Below are positions 8,385-19,041 of a stretch of 64,000 bases of DNA, piece by piece. Made by a program: the position numbers and the translations under genes. Origin of the DNA: Nonomuraea basaltis (GTDB lineage: Bacteria > Actinomycetota > Actinomycetes > Streptosporangiales > Streptosporangiaceae); the NCBI RefSeq assembly GCF_005893125.1, contig NZ_VCJS01000023.1, forward strand, positions 37,400 through 101,399, read 5' to 3'. How positions within the stretch are numbered: the first letter of the stretch is position 1; each line of letters starts with the position of its first letter. The notes beneath the pieces were generated by a model that made no database searches, was not told where the DNA came from, and saw only the letters and a list, made by a program, of their open reading frames with translations.

Positions 8385-9053
8385 ATGGACATCATCGTCA
8401 AGGGCCGGCACACCGGAGTGAGTGATCGGTTCCGCGACCACGTGACGACCAAGCTGGCCAGGATCGAACGTCTGGACAACAAACTCATCCGAGTCGATGT
8501 GGAGGTGTCGAAGGAACGCAATCCGCGTCTCGCCAACCAGCGCGAGCGCGTCGAGCTCACCATTCACTCTCGAGGACCGGCGATCCGCGCCGAGGCCTCG
8601 GCCGACGACCGATTCACAGCCCTCGACATAGCCCTCGACAAGCTGGAAGGCCGCCTCAGGCGGCTGGCCGACCGGCGCAAGGTCCATCACGGCAGCCACT
8701 GCCCGCCCTCGGTGGCGGAGATCACCGCGACGGTCCCTGACGTCGCCGGCCTGGCGCCGCAGATGGAGCCCACCGTCCCCGAGCGGGCCGAGCCCGAGGA
8801 GGACGAGCTACATCAGCGCAGCGACAAGCTCTACGACGACATCGTCCCGATCGAGATGGACGGCGAGGGGCCGCTCGTCGTGCGGGAGAAGTTCCACCGA
8901 GCCGAACCCATGACGATCGACCAGGCTCTTCTCGAGATGGAGCTGGTCGGGCACGACTTCTACCTGTTCCGCGACAAGGAGAGCGGCCAGCCGAGCGTCG
9001 TCTACAACAGACGCGGGTACAACTACGGCGTGTTGCGGCTCGTAGAGCCCTGA
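8385..9053 (+). CDS. hpf: long-form ribosome hibernation promoting factor
   Basis: The 222-residue protein binds the decoding centre of the 30S subunit and, in the long form, pairs ribosomes into inactive 100S dimers. Residues 1-105 form the S30AE domain. A charged linker follows, then the C-terminal dimerisation domain (about 165-222) with VREKF-x15-LLEMELVGHDFYLF and the YNRRGYNYGVLRL end. The ATG at 8385 is preceded by a strong GGAAGGGGGG site. A structured RNA region and a separate promoter lie upstream, leaving about 125 bases between the predicted RNA and the start codon. Confidence 0.97.
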   Translation: MDIIVKGRHTGVSDRFRDHVTTKLARIERLDNKLIRVDVEVSKERNPRLANQRERVELTIHSRGPAIRAEASADDRFTALDIALDKLEGRLRRLADRRKVHHGSHCPPSVAEITATVPDVAGLAPQMEPTVPERAEPEEDELHQRSDKLYDDIVPIEMDGEGPLVVREKFHRAEPMTIDQALLEMELVGHDFYLFRDKESGQPSVVYNRRGYNYGVLRLVEP

Positions 9054-9149
9054 TCGCGCGCTAAAAGATCTTCTCGACCACCCGAGAACCGCGGCATACG
9101 TGCCATCATGGCGGTTCAACGGCTCTGGCCCCCCCGACGAGGAGGAGAC

Positions 9150-9230
9150 GTGAGCGAGCTCAGTCAGGTTCAGATGAGCGAGCGAAGCGAGCGAACGGCT
9201 GTCGCGAGGCGGATCAAGGAGGCCTTGTGA
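9150..9230 (+). CDS. possible 26-residue upstream ORF coupled to the response regulator
   Basis: A GTG preceded by GGAGGAG opens a 26-codon frame whose TGA overlaps the GTG of the following response regulator by four bases. The peptide is Ser/Glu/Arg-rich and includes a SERSERT stretch encoded by a GAGCGA-type repeat (9176-9196). It could be a coupling leader peptide or only repeat sequence placed before the gene. No homology is claimed. Confidence 0.25.
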   Translation: MSELSQVQMSERSERTAVARRIKEAL

Positions 9231-9925
9231 CCGAGTCCGGCGAGGCCCGCACGCCAGCGAGCGAGCCGATCCGCGTGCTGATCGTGGACGACCACGAGCT
9301 GATCAGGCGGAGCCTGGCGTTGGCGCTGGCCGCTGAGCATGACATCGAGGTGGTCGGTGAGGCGAGCGACGGGCGGGAGGCGATCGAAATGGCCGATCGC
9401 CTCATGCCTGATGTCGTGCTCATGGACGTGCGCATGCCACGGCAGGACGGGATCGAGGCGGCGAAGGGCATCAAGGCCTCCGTTCCGAGCACCCGCATCA
9501 TCATGCTGACGGTGAGCGACGAGGAAGAGGACCTCTTCGAGGCCATCAAGGCAGGTGCGACCGGCTACCTGCTCAAGGACGTCCAGATCAACGACGTCCC
9601 CGCCGCGGTGCGCGGCGTGCACGAAGGCCAGTCGTTAATCAACCCGGCGATGGCGGCGAAGCTCATCAGCGAGTTCGCGAACATGAGCCGCAAGGAGGCC
9701 GAACGCCCGCCCCAGCTCCCCGTGCCGCGGCTGACCGAGCGCGAGATGGAGGTCCTGCGGCTGGTGGCCAAGGGCATGAACAACCGCGAGATCGCCAAGC
9801 AGCTGTTCATCTCCGAGAACACCGTGAAGAACCACGTCCGCAACATTCTCGACAAGCTGCAGCTGCACTCGCGGATGGAGGCGGTGGTGTACGCGGTGCG
9901 TGAGCGCATGCTGGAGATCACGTAG
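9227..9925 (+). CDS. orphan NarL/LuxR-family response regulator
   Basis: The 232-residue protein has a receiver domain with D21/D22, phospho-acceptor D67 and the GYLLKD lysine, then a LuxR-type helix-turn-helix (about 165-225, LTEREMEVLRLVAKGMNNREIA). No kinase gene is adjacent, so the partner must be elsewhere or the protein may act without phosphorylation. The GTG start has an AAGGAGG site four bases upstream. A regulator of this kind beside hpf and secA is found in related actinomycetes; its targets are not known to me. Confidence 0.9.
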   Translation: MTESGEARTPASEPIRVLIVDDHELIRRSLALALAAEHDIEVVGEASDGREAIEMADRLMPDVVLMDVRMPRQDGIEAAKGIKASVPSTRIIMLTVSDEEEDLFEAIKAGATGYLLKDVQINDVPAAVRGVHEGQSLINPAMAAKLISEFANMSRKEAERPPQLPVPRLTEREMEVLRLVAKGMNNREIAKQLFISENTVKNHVRNILDKLQLHSRMEAVVYAVRERMLEIT

Positions 9926-9928
9926 CGA

Positions 9929-9965
9929 GCCCGTAGCCTGCTGATTCGTCCAACGGGCTACGGGC
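9929..9965. terminator. bidirectional hairpin between convergent genes
   Basis: GCCCGTAGCC (9929-9938) pairs perfectly with GGCTACGGGC (9956-9965), and two further pairs extend the stem inward. It lies between the response regulator stop and the stop of the leftward glycosylase gene, where it can serve both. No clear U-tract follows on either side. Confidence 0.6.
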
Positions 9966-9970
9966 GCGGC

Positions 9971-11176
9971 TCATCCCGGTCGAGGCGGGGTCATGTTCAG
10001 CATCGGCACGAGCTCCGGCGGGTCGGCGCGTTCGACGCGTACGGAGTCGCAGCCCACCCACTCGGCCGCCGACCACAGGGCGTCGGCTAACGCGCCGGCC
10101 CACTTGGCCGGCGAGAGGCCGGGCTCCAGGCTGAGTTGCCTGGCCACCAGCGTGGTGCCCTCGCGGGCGGGGTCGACGCGGCCGATCAGGCGGCCGCCCG
10201 CCAGCACCGGCATCGTGAAGTAGCCGTGGACGCGCTTGTGCTTGGGGACGTAGAGCTCGAGCGTGTACTGGAAGCCGAAGACCCGCTCGGTGCGGCCGCG
10301 GTGCCAGATGAGCGAGTCGAACGGCGACACCAGCGTCGTGCGGTGGCGGCCGCGCGGCTCGGACTCCAGGGCTGCGGGATCCGCCCAGGCATTGGCCTGG
10401 CCCTGCTTGCCCGGCCAGCCCGCGACGGTCACGGGCACGAGACCGGCCGCGCCGCTGAGCAGCACCTCGTCGAGTATCGCCGCGAAGGGGCCCTTGAGCC
10501 GCAGGAAGTCGATCAGGTCGGTCCGGTTGGCCACGCCCAGCGAGCGACCGGCGATGCCGGCCAGGCGGACGATGCACTCCTCGTCGGACAGGTCGTCGGC
10601 CAGGAGGCCGGCGGGGACCACGCGCTCGGCCAGGTCGTAGACGCGGCGCCAGCCGACGCGACGGGTGCAGACCAGCTCGCCGATGTCCAGCAGCCACTCC
10701 AGGCCGATCTTCGAGTCCGACCAGTCCCACCACGGGCCGCCGTTTTTGGCGCCGCCCACGTCGGAGGTCATCAGCGGCCCCGACTCGCGCACCTGCTCCA
10801 GCAGCTTCTCCACGTTGTCTGGGACCTCGTGCCAGCGGTAGCGCCGGTCGCGGAAGGCGCGGCGCCGGAACGCGTAAAGGGGCCAGTGCTCGATGGGCAG
10901 GATGCACGCGGCGTGGCACCAGTATTCGAAGCTCTGGGCGGGATTGTGCCAGTAGGCGTGCTCGACCTTGGTCCTGTCCACCGCGCCCAGGCGGGCGTAC
11001 GCGACCAGCTCGTGGGAGCGGGCCAGGACCGAGATCGTGTCGAGCTGCACGGCGCCCAGCCTGCGCAGCATGGCGGGCACCCCGCTCTTGCGCGCGTCGG
11101 CGCCGATCAGACCTTGCGAGCGCAGGATGATCCGGCGCGCCTCATCGGCCGTCAGGCCGATCGGACCGGTCATCAT
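9971..11176 (-). CDS. AlkX/YcaQ-family winged-helix DNA glycosylase
   Basis: The 401-residue protein belongs to the HTH_42 family of DNA glycosylases that open interstrand crosslinks and remove bulky alkylated bases. The catalytic Q-hydrophobic-D motif is present as QLD (Q44, D46), the version found in the broad AlkX (YcaQ) group rather than in antibiotic self-resistance AlkZ enzymes. Conserved HRGRTERVFGF and YFTMPVL segments follow. The start is either of two adjacent ATGs (11176 or 11173); the first has GGAAG at good spacing. It faces the response regulator tail to tail. Confidence 0.85.
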   Translation of the reverse strand: MMTGPIGLTADEARRIILRSQGLIGADARKSGVPAMLRRLGAVQLDTISVLARSHELVAYARLGAVDRTKVEHAYWHNPAQSFEYWCHAACILPIEHWPLYAFRRRAFRDRRYRWHEVPDNVEKLLEQVRESGPLMTSDVGGAKNGGPWWDWSDSKIGLEWLLDIGELVCTRRVGWRRVYDLAERVVPAGLLADDLSDEECIVRLAGIAGRSLGVANRTDLIDFLRLKGPFAAILDEVLLSGAAGLVPVTVAGWPGKQGQANAWADPAALESEPRGRHRTTLVSPFDSLIWHRGRTERVFGFQYTLELYVPKHKRVHGYFTMPVLAGGRLIGRVDPAREGTTLVARQLSLEPGLSPAKWAGALADALWSAAEWVGCDSVRVERADPPELVPMLNMTPPRPG

Positions 11177-11445
11177 TTCTGCGCTTCCGTAGGGCGATGC
11201 ATGTGAGAAACCTAGCGGCGGGCACCGACAAAACGCCGAGCGCGCCGATTCGCTCCGCCCCAACCCGCTACGCGGGCCCAGGTCACAGCGGCCCCAACCC
11301 GCCACGCGTGCCAGGCCACCAGCGCAATGCGGGCCCGCGCCTCAGTTCGCCCTCGACCTCGTATCCGCCTCCCGCACTTGAGCCACGCGGCTGGCAGAGG
11401 TTCGGCGGCGGCGGCCGGACAGACGCGGTGCTGTGGGTGGGAAGG

Positions 11446-11482
11446 GAAAAGGCGGGCAGCCGATGGGATCGGATGCCCGCCT
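11446..11482 (-). terminator. intrinsic terminator for the small membrane protein gene
   Basis: AGGCGGGCA (11450-11458) pairs with TGCCCGCCT (11474-11482), and inside it CCGAT pairs with ATCGG. Read leftward the stem is followed by TTTT. The rest of the 318-base gap 11177-11494 contains no supported gene. Confidence 0.75.
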
Positions 11483-11494
11483 GTGAAGGCTGCG

Positions 11495-11755
11495 TCAGCG
11501 GTGATCTTCAGCGTGCATGCCCGCGCGGGGCGCGTCGATCACGACGTCGGTGAAGATATCGAAGACGAGGGCGAGGACGCCGCCCACGACGAACACTCCG
11601 GCGCCGATCCAGATGAGCGTCCAGCTTTCGGCGACCAGCCCGAAGCCGGCCACGGTGAATCCGGCCAGCATGACCGTCACCGCCAGCCACGATGATGCAC
11701 GTCCGCCGTGGCTGCCGAGATTCTCCGTATGCTCCGCCTTCTTCCCCTCAACCAT
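11495..11755 (-). CDS. small two-helix membrane protein, HGxxPAAW family
   Basis: The 86-residue protein has a short polar N-terminus with HGGRASSW, a variant of the HGxxPAAW signature found in small actinobacterial membrane proteins, followed by two hydrophobic helices (about 23-41 and 46-66) and a polar tail. The ATG has a strong AAGGAAGG site. It diverges from secA across 223 bases. The function is unknown; its steady location next to secA in relatives hints at an envelope role. Confidence 0.75.
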   Translation of the reverse strand: MVEGKKAEHTENLGSHGGRASSWLAVTVMLAGFTVAGFGLVAESWTLIWIGAGVFVVGGVLALVFDIFTDVVIDAPRAGMHAEDHR

Positions 11756-11978
11756 GACAAATCCTTCCTTTGCCGGATATCTCGCTATTGGTGCGAGCCG
11801 GCGCTCAACCGGCATACCCTCTGCCTTGACCCCATTCTCCCAGACGGGTCTGGCGGCCTCGTCGTCACGGTGGCTGTGTCTGGTTGCGGAACCGCCTACG
11901 ATGGCAACGGGGAAGTTTGTCTCGGCCTCTCCTCCTGGCGGCGCCGCCGGGGTAGACCTGCGAGGAGCTTTACATAAA

Positions 11979-14768
<2,790 letters not shown>

Positions 14769-14782
14769 TCCGGTAGGTCACA

Positions 14783-14813
14783 AGAACCCCCGCCTCCCCG
14801 AGGCGGGGGTTCT
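14783..14813. terminator. bidirectional terminator between secA and the Rv3235-type gene
   Basis: AGAACCCCCGCCT (14783-14795) pairs perfectly with AGGCGGGGGTTCT (14801-14813) around a CCCCG loop. The A/T-containing ends give a U-rich tail in both directions, suiting two convergent genes. Confidence 0.85.
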
Positions 14814-14822
14814 CTCATCTAG

Positions 14823-15269
14823 CTAGGCGGTTTCGAAGTCGGTGCACAACCACTGGACGCCGCGGCGTTCGAGCCGTACGGCGAGGACGTGGTTGCGCTC
14901 GCCGCAGTGGACGAGCACGCACATCTCGACCGCGCCGTCCCGGGGCTCTTTCACGTGCATGCTGCCGGCGAACGGCGGGCGGCTCGACTGGATCATCCGC
15001 CCCGCCCGCACCAGCTCGCGGTAGGCCCGGCCGGTGAGCCGGTCGGCCACGGTCTCCGGGGGGCGCCGGCCTGCGAGCACCTCTGCCAGGGCTTGTCCCA
15101 GGTGGCGCAGCCTGCGCTCATCCGGTATGGCGCCTGGCGGTCCCCAGATCAAGGGATGGCGGTCCAGAGCCAGGGCTCCGTCTATGTGCGGGTCTTCCGC
15201 CGGCGAACGATCGTCGTCGTAGGGCGGCTCAGGGGCGGGGGTGAGGCCGATGCGAGGTGCTGCCGACAC
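14823..15269 (-). CDS. Rv3235 family protein
   Basis: The 148-residue protein resembles Rv3235, a small actinobacterial protein encoded near secA. The first 45 residues are Pro/Asp-rich. The rest forms a compact domain with a regular helix (LGQALAEVLAGRRPPETV) and a beta-rich end containing CVLVHCGERNHVLAVRLERRG. I chose the GTG at 15269 because a GGAGG site lies four bases upstream. It converges with secA across the terminator. It has no membrane helix and no known biochemical function. Confidence 0.8.
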   Translation of the reverse strand: MSAAPRIGLTPAPEPPYDDDRSPAEDPHIDGALALDRHPLIWGPPGAIPDERRLRHLGQALAEVLAGRRPPETVADRLTGRAYRELVRAGRMIQSSRPPFAGSMHVKEPRDGAVEMCVLVHCGERNHVLAVRLERRGVQWLCTDFETA

Positions 15270-15442
15270 GCGTCCTCCAAATTCCTGGGCGGAGAAAGAA
15301 ACGCTTATAAGAGTTTTCGGCCCGGCTCGGATATACGCGGGGCGCCAGCTTCCGCGATTCACGTGCGGTTATGTCGCTTAAACGATGAAAGTCGGCGAAA
15401 GCTGGAGTCCTTCCGCGCAGTTCCGGGCAGGTGCTGGTGAAG

Positions 15443-16738
15443 CTATGTGGCGCCCGTAACCTCGGTGGGCTCGCGGCCGGGGGTGGGCAGGTTCAGGGCG
15501 CGGATGAGGATGGCGAAGAGGGCGTAGTAGATGAGGAAATAGGCGACGCCGAAAGCGAGGATCAGGCCCATGCCGTGCGTGTTGGACTTGCCGGCGTTCA
15601 GCAGCAGGTCGATGGCGCCGCCCGAGAACGTGAAGCCGAGGCGGGCGCCGAGCTCGGCCATCAGCGCCATCGACAGGCCCGTCAGAACCGCGTGTACGGC
15701 GAAGAGCACCGGCGCCACGAAGATGAAGGCGAATTCCAGCGGTTCGGTGATTCCGGTGATGAAGGAGGTCAGGCCCGCGGACAGCATGATGCCACCGACC
15801 GGCCCGCGGCGGTCGGGCGGGGCGGCGCGCCACAAGGCGATGGCCGCGCCGAGCAGGCCGAACATCATGACCGGGAAGAAACCCGTCATGAAGATGCCCG
15901 CACCCTGCTCTCCGGCGAAATAGCAGTTCAGGTCCCCGGTCGCGTCCCGGATCGCGCCGTTCACGCCCGCGCGGCACTCCGGGAGCGTGAACCAGACGAT
16001 GGTGTTGAGGAAGTGGTGCAGGCCCAGCGGGATGAGCAGGCGGTTGGCGACGCCGTAGATGCCGGTGCCGGCGGTGCCGTGGGCGGAGAGCCAGTCGCCC
16101 ACCCCGGTCAGCCAGTCGCCGACGGGCCGCCACAGCAGGCCGAAGCCGACTCCCAGGACGAGGGCGGCGACGGCGGTGACGATGGGGACCGAGCGGCGGC
16201 CCCCGAAGAAGGCCAGCCACGACGGCAGCTTGACCCGGTAGAGGCGCTGCCACAGCGCGGCGGCCGTGAGGCCGATGACGATGCCGCCCAGGACGCCCGT
16301 CGGGTTCTGGGCGCCCACGTTGAGCGTACGGGTGCCGTCCTGGAGGACGAGCAGGACCTTCTCATAGACCGCGCCCTCGCCCGCGTCGAAGAACAGCGTC
16401 TTGGTGACCCGGTCGAAGACCAGGTAGCCGACCAGGGCAGCTAGAGCCGTCGAGCCGTCGGCCTTGCGGGCGAAGCCGATGGCCACGCCGATCGCGAACA
16501 GGACGGGGAGGTTCTCGAAGAGGGCGCCGCCGGCGGCCGCCAGCACCGCCGCCACCGGGAGGAGCCAGGGCAGCACGCCGCCGAGGCCGTCCGCGCCGAG
16601 GAGATCGTCCTGGCCGAAGCGGAAGAGCAGGCCCGCGGCGGGCAGGACCGCGATGGGCATCATGAGCGAGCGGCCGATGCGCTGCAGCACCGCGAAGGCC
16701 GATGACCAGGCCGAGCCGTCGCCCATCGCCGCACTCAC
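15443..16738 (-). CDS. nagE: PTS EIIC permease, N-acetylglucosamine type (copy 1)
   Basis: This 431-residue membrane protein is the sugar channel of a glucose/GlcNAc-family phosphotransferase system. It has about ten hydrophobic segments, FARKADGSTALAALVGYLVFD, the LLIPLGLHHFLNT pore segment and the GITEPLEFAFIFVAP motif typical of EIIC. No EIIB or EIIA domain is fused; a free EIIB is encoded at 20109. It is the distal gene of a leftward dasR-EIIC-EIIC run and a close paralogue of the next gene. GlcNAc as substrate is inferred from family and DasR context. Confidence 0.9.
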   Translation of the reverse strand: MSAAMGDGSAWSSAFAVLQRIGRSLMMPIAVLPAAGLLFRFGQDDLLGADGLGGVLPWLLPVAAVLAAAGGALFENLPVLFAIGVAIGFARKADGSTALAALVGYLVFDRVTKTLFFDAGEGAVYEKVLLVLQDGTRTLNVGAQNPTGVLGGIVIGLTAAALWQRLYRVKLPSWLAFFGGRRSVPIVTAVAALVLGVGFGLLWRPVGDWLTGVGDWLSAHGTAGTGIYGVANRLLIPLGLHHFLNTIVWFTLPECRAGVNGAIRDATGDLNCYFAGEQGAGIFMTGFFPVMMFGLLGAAIALWRAAPPDRRGPVGGIMLSAGLTSFITGITEPLEFAFIFVAPVLFAVHAVLTGLSMALMAELGARLGFTFSGGAIDLLLNAGKSNTHGMGLILAFGVAYFLIYYALFAILIRALNLPTPGREPTEVTGAT

Positions 16739-16807
16739 CCCCGCTCGGTGGTCCGTTCGCGGGGGAATGGTGGGTTCCTACCACGGCCGCCTGCGGGGAA
16801 AACCGCG

Positions 16808-18121
16808 CTAGGTCTCGCCCGAGTCGACGTCGGGCTCGGGTTCGCGGCCCGGGGTCATGATGTCGAGCCGGCGGATCAGGAACGTGAACACGACGTAGTA
16901 GACGACGCCGTAGATCGCGCCGAGCAGCAGGATGCCGGGTAAGTTCTCGGTGTTCGACTTGCTGGCGTTCAGCAGCATGTCGAGCAGGCCCGCGGAGAAC
17001 CCGAAGCCGAGCTGGCCGCCGATCAGCGTGGTCAGCGCCATGGCCAGGCCGGTCAGCAGCGCGTGGACGACCAGCAGCAGCGGCGCCACGAAGATGAAGG
17101 CGAACTCGATCGGCTCGGTGATGCCCGTGACGAACGACGCCAGCCCCGCCGACAGCATGATGCCGCCGACCGTGGCGCGCCGGTGCTTGGGGGCAGCCCG
17201 CCACATGGCCAGGGCGGCGGCGGGCAGGGCGAACATCATGATCGGGAAGAACCCGGCCATGAACTGGCCGGAGACCGGGGCGCCGCCGAAGTAGCAGTTC
17301 CAGTCGCCGCCGAGCACCCGGCCGCCGACGTCGCACTGCGGGACCACGTACCAGACGACCGAGTTGACGAAGTGGTGCAGGCCGAGCGGGATGAGCAGAC
17401 GGTTGATCACGCCGTAGATGCCGGTGCCGACGGGCCCGAGCGCGGTCAGGGCCTCGCCCGCGTGCCGGATCCACTCGCCGATCACCGGCCAGAGCCAGCC
17501 GAAGAGCACGCCGATGAGCAGCGCCACGATGGAGGTGATGATCGGCACGAACCTGCGCCCGCCGAAGAACGCCAGCCAGGACGGCAGCTTGATGCGGTGA
17601 AAACGCTGCCAGAGGAGTGCGGTGACCAGGCCCATCACTATGCCGCCGAGCACCTTGGTGGGGTTCTGCATGCCGTAGTTGATGATCTCTTTGATGCCCT
17701 GCTCCTGGACCTCCCTGATCAGGACGGTGTCCCGGATGTCGGAGCCGAAGAACATCACCTTGGTGACGCGGTCGAAGACCAGGTAGCCGACCACAGCGGC
17801 GAGCGCGGTGGAGCCGTCGGCCTTGCGGGCGAAGCCGATCGCCACCCCCACGGCGAACAGCAGCGGCAGGTTCTCGAACAGCGCCGCGCCGGCCGCGGCC
17901 AGCACCTCGGCGACCTGGCTCATCCAGGCGAACCCGGCCAAGTCGGCCAGCCCGCCGGGCTCGCCGCCGTTGGAGCCGAGCATGTCGGGCTGGCCGAAGC
18001 GCAGCAGCAGGGCGGCCGCGGGCAGGGCGGCGATGGGCAGCATCAGTGAGCGGCCCAGTCGCTGGAGCACGGTCATGACGCGCGCGAACGGCGAGGGCCG
18101 GGCGGCGGCGGTCTCGTTCAC
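16808..18121 (-). CDS. nagE: PTS EIIC permease, N-acetylglucosamine type (copy 2)
   Basis: The 437-residue EIIC protein is similar along its whole length to copy 1, with the same FARKADGSTALA, LLIPLGLHHFVNS and GITEPIEFAFIFVAP segments. The clearest differences lie around the loop after the first helices and the extracytoplasmic loop near CDVGGRVLGGDWNCYFGG. Like its neighbour it lacks EIIB. It lies between dasR and copy 1 in the same direction, with 69- and 52-base gaps. In Streptomyces the nagE1/nagE2 pair has the same architecture, with nagE2 the main GlcNAc transporter; which copy dominates here cannot be told. Confidence 0.9.
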   Translation of the reverse strand: MNETAAARPSPFARVMTVLQRLGRSLMLPIAALPAAALLLRFGQPDMLGSNGGEPGGLADLAGFAWMSQVAEVLAAAGAALFENLPLLFAVGVAIGFARKADGSTALAAVVGYLVFDRVTKVMFFGSDIRDTVLIREVQEQGIKEIINYGMQNPTKVLGGIVMGLVTALLWQRFHRIKLPSWLAFFGGRRFVPIITSIVALLIGVLFGWLWPVIGEWIRHAGEALTALGPVGTGIYGVINRLLIPLGLHHFVNSVVWYVVPQCDVGGRVLGGDWNCYFGGAPVSGQFMAGFFPIMMFALPAAALAMWRAAPKHRRATVGGIMLSAGLASFVTGITEPIEFAFIFVAPLLLVVHALLTGLAMALTTLIGGQLGFGFSAGLLDMLLNASKSNTENLPGILLLGAIYGVVYYVVFTFLIRRLDIMTPGREPEPDVDSGET

Positions 18122-18173
18122 CGGGCGTTCCTCCGGGGGGTGGAGCCGGGGCGGCCCCGGCGGGGTAAGGCCC

Positions 18174-18914
18174 TCAGCCCCGTCTTACGGGCATTTCGAG
18201 AATGGTGCGCAGCTGGTAGCGGTCCGCGCGGTAGGTGGACACGCCCAGCTCCGCGCAGAGGCCGCCGGAGAAGGACCTGCGCTGCAGCAGCAGCACGGCG
18301 CCGCCGCGCGGCAGCTTCAGCAGGTCGGCGTCGCTCGGGTCGGCGATGCCGCCGTCGATGGTGAGCTCGCCGGCGTCCATGACGAGGCCGTAGCGGCTCT
18401 CCAGCAGCTCGTACAGTGATTTGTCCGACAGATCATGAGAGGCAAGGTCTGGGGCGAGCTTGACAGGGATGTGCGCCCGCTCGATGGACAGCGGCTCCCC
18501 GTCGGCGGTACGCAGGCGCTCGATGAAGTGCACCTCCTCGCCCGGCTGGATCCCCAGCTCCTTGGCCAGGTGTGCGCTGGCGCGCACGACCCTCCTGTCG
18601 AGGTCGCGCGAGCCCGGGATCATGCCCCGGGCCCTCATGTCGTCGGTGAACGACGTGAGCTGCAGCGCCAGCTCGATCTTCGGCCGGGCGACGAACGTCC
18701 CCTTGCCCGGCACCCGGTGCAGACGGCCCTCGGACACGAGGTGGTCGACGGCCTGCCGGACGGTCATCCTGGAAAGGCCGAAACGCTGGCACAGCTCGCG
18801 CTCGGACGGGATGGCGGCGCCGATGCTGAGCTCGTCGCTGTCGATGAGGTCCAGCAGGATCTCGCGAAGCTGGAAGTACTTGGGCACCGGGCTGTCCGGA
18901 TCGATGTGCGCCAC
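18174..18914 (-). CDS. dasR: GntR/HutC-family regulator DasR
   Basis: DasR represses chitin/GlcNAc uptake and catabolism genes and links them to development and antibiotic production; amino-sugar phosphates release it from DNA. The 246-residue protein has a GntR winged helix (about 10-76, with PSERELCQRFGLSRMTVRQA) and a UTRA ligand domain (about 95-240) containing GEEVHFIERLRTADGEPLSIER. It heads the leftward EIIC run and diverges from the SIS gene. The gap holds two DasR-like operators, suggesting autoregulation and control in both directions. Confidence 0.93.
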   Translation of the reverse strand: MAHIDPDSPVPKYFQLREILLDLIDSDELSIGAAIPSERELCQRFGLSRMTVRQAVDHLVSEGRLHRVPGKGTFVARPKIELALQLTSFTDDMRARGMIPGSRDLDRRVVRASAHLAKELGIQPGEEVHFIERLRTADGEPLSIERAHIPVKLAPDLASHDLSDKSLYELLESRYGLVMDAGELTIDGGIADPSDADLLKLPRGGAVLLLQRRSFSGGLCAELGVSTYRADRYQLRTILEMPVRRG

Positions 18915-18931
18915 GGATCCTCCCCTCGTCT

Positions 18932-18943
18932 TGACCTAGGCCA
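18932..18943. promoter_or_regulatory. dre-like DasR operator near dasR start
   Basis: TGACCTAGGCCA (reverse strand TGGCCTAGGTCA) matches the core of the dre consensus TGGTCTAGACCA at 9 of 12 positions and is nearly symmetric. It lies 18 bases upstream of the dasR ATG and could mediate autoregulation. Confidence 0.45.
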
Positions 18944-18960
18944 TAGGTTATGGTTCGTAC

Positions 18961-18982
18961 TGGTCTAGTCCGGACTAGACCA
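18961..18982. promoter_or_regulatory. overlapping double dre operator (DasR binding)
   Basis: TGGTCTAGTCC (18961-18971) is followed at once by its exact reverse complement GGACTAGACCA (18972-18982). Each half matches the dre core TGGTCTAGACCA at 10 of 12 positions, so two DasR sites overlap in one 22-base perfect palindrome. It lies 47 bases from the dasR start and 60 bases from the SIS gene start. Confidence 0.75.
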
Positions 18983-19041
18983 CCATATATCGTTAAAGAC
19001 GGTCAAGTCCGAGCCGCACTGATTTGAGGGATGAGCCCACG

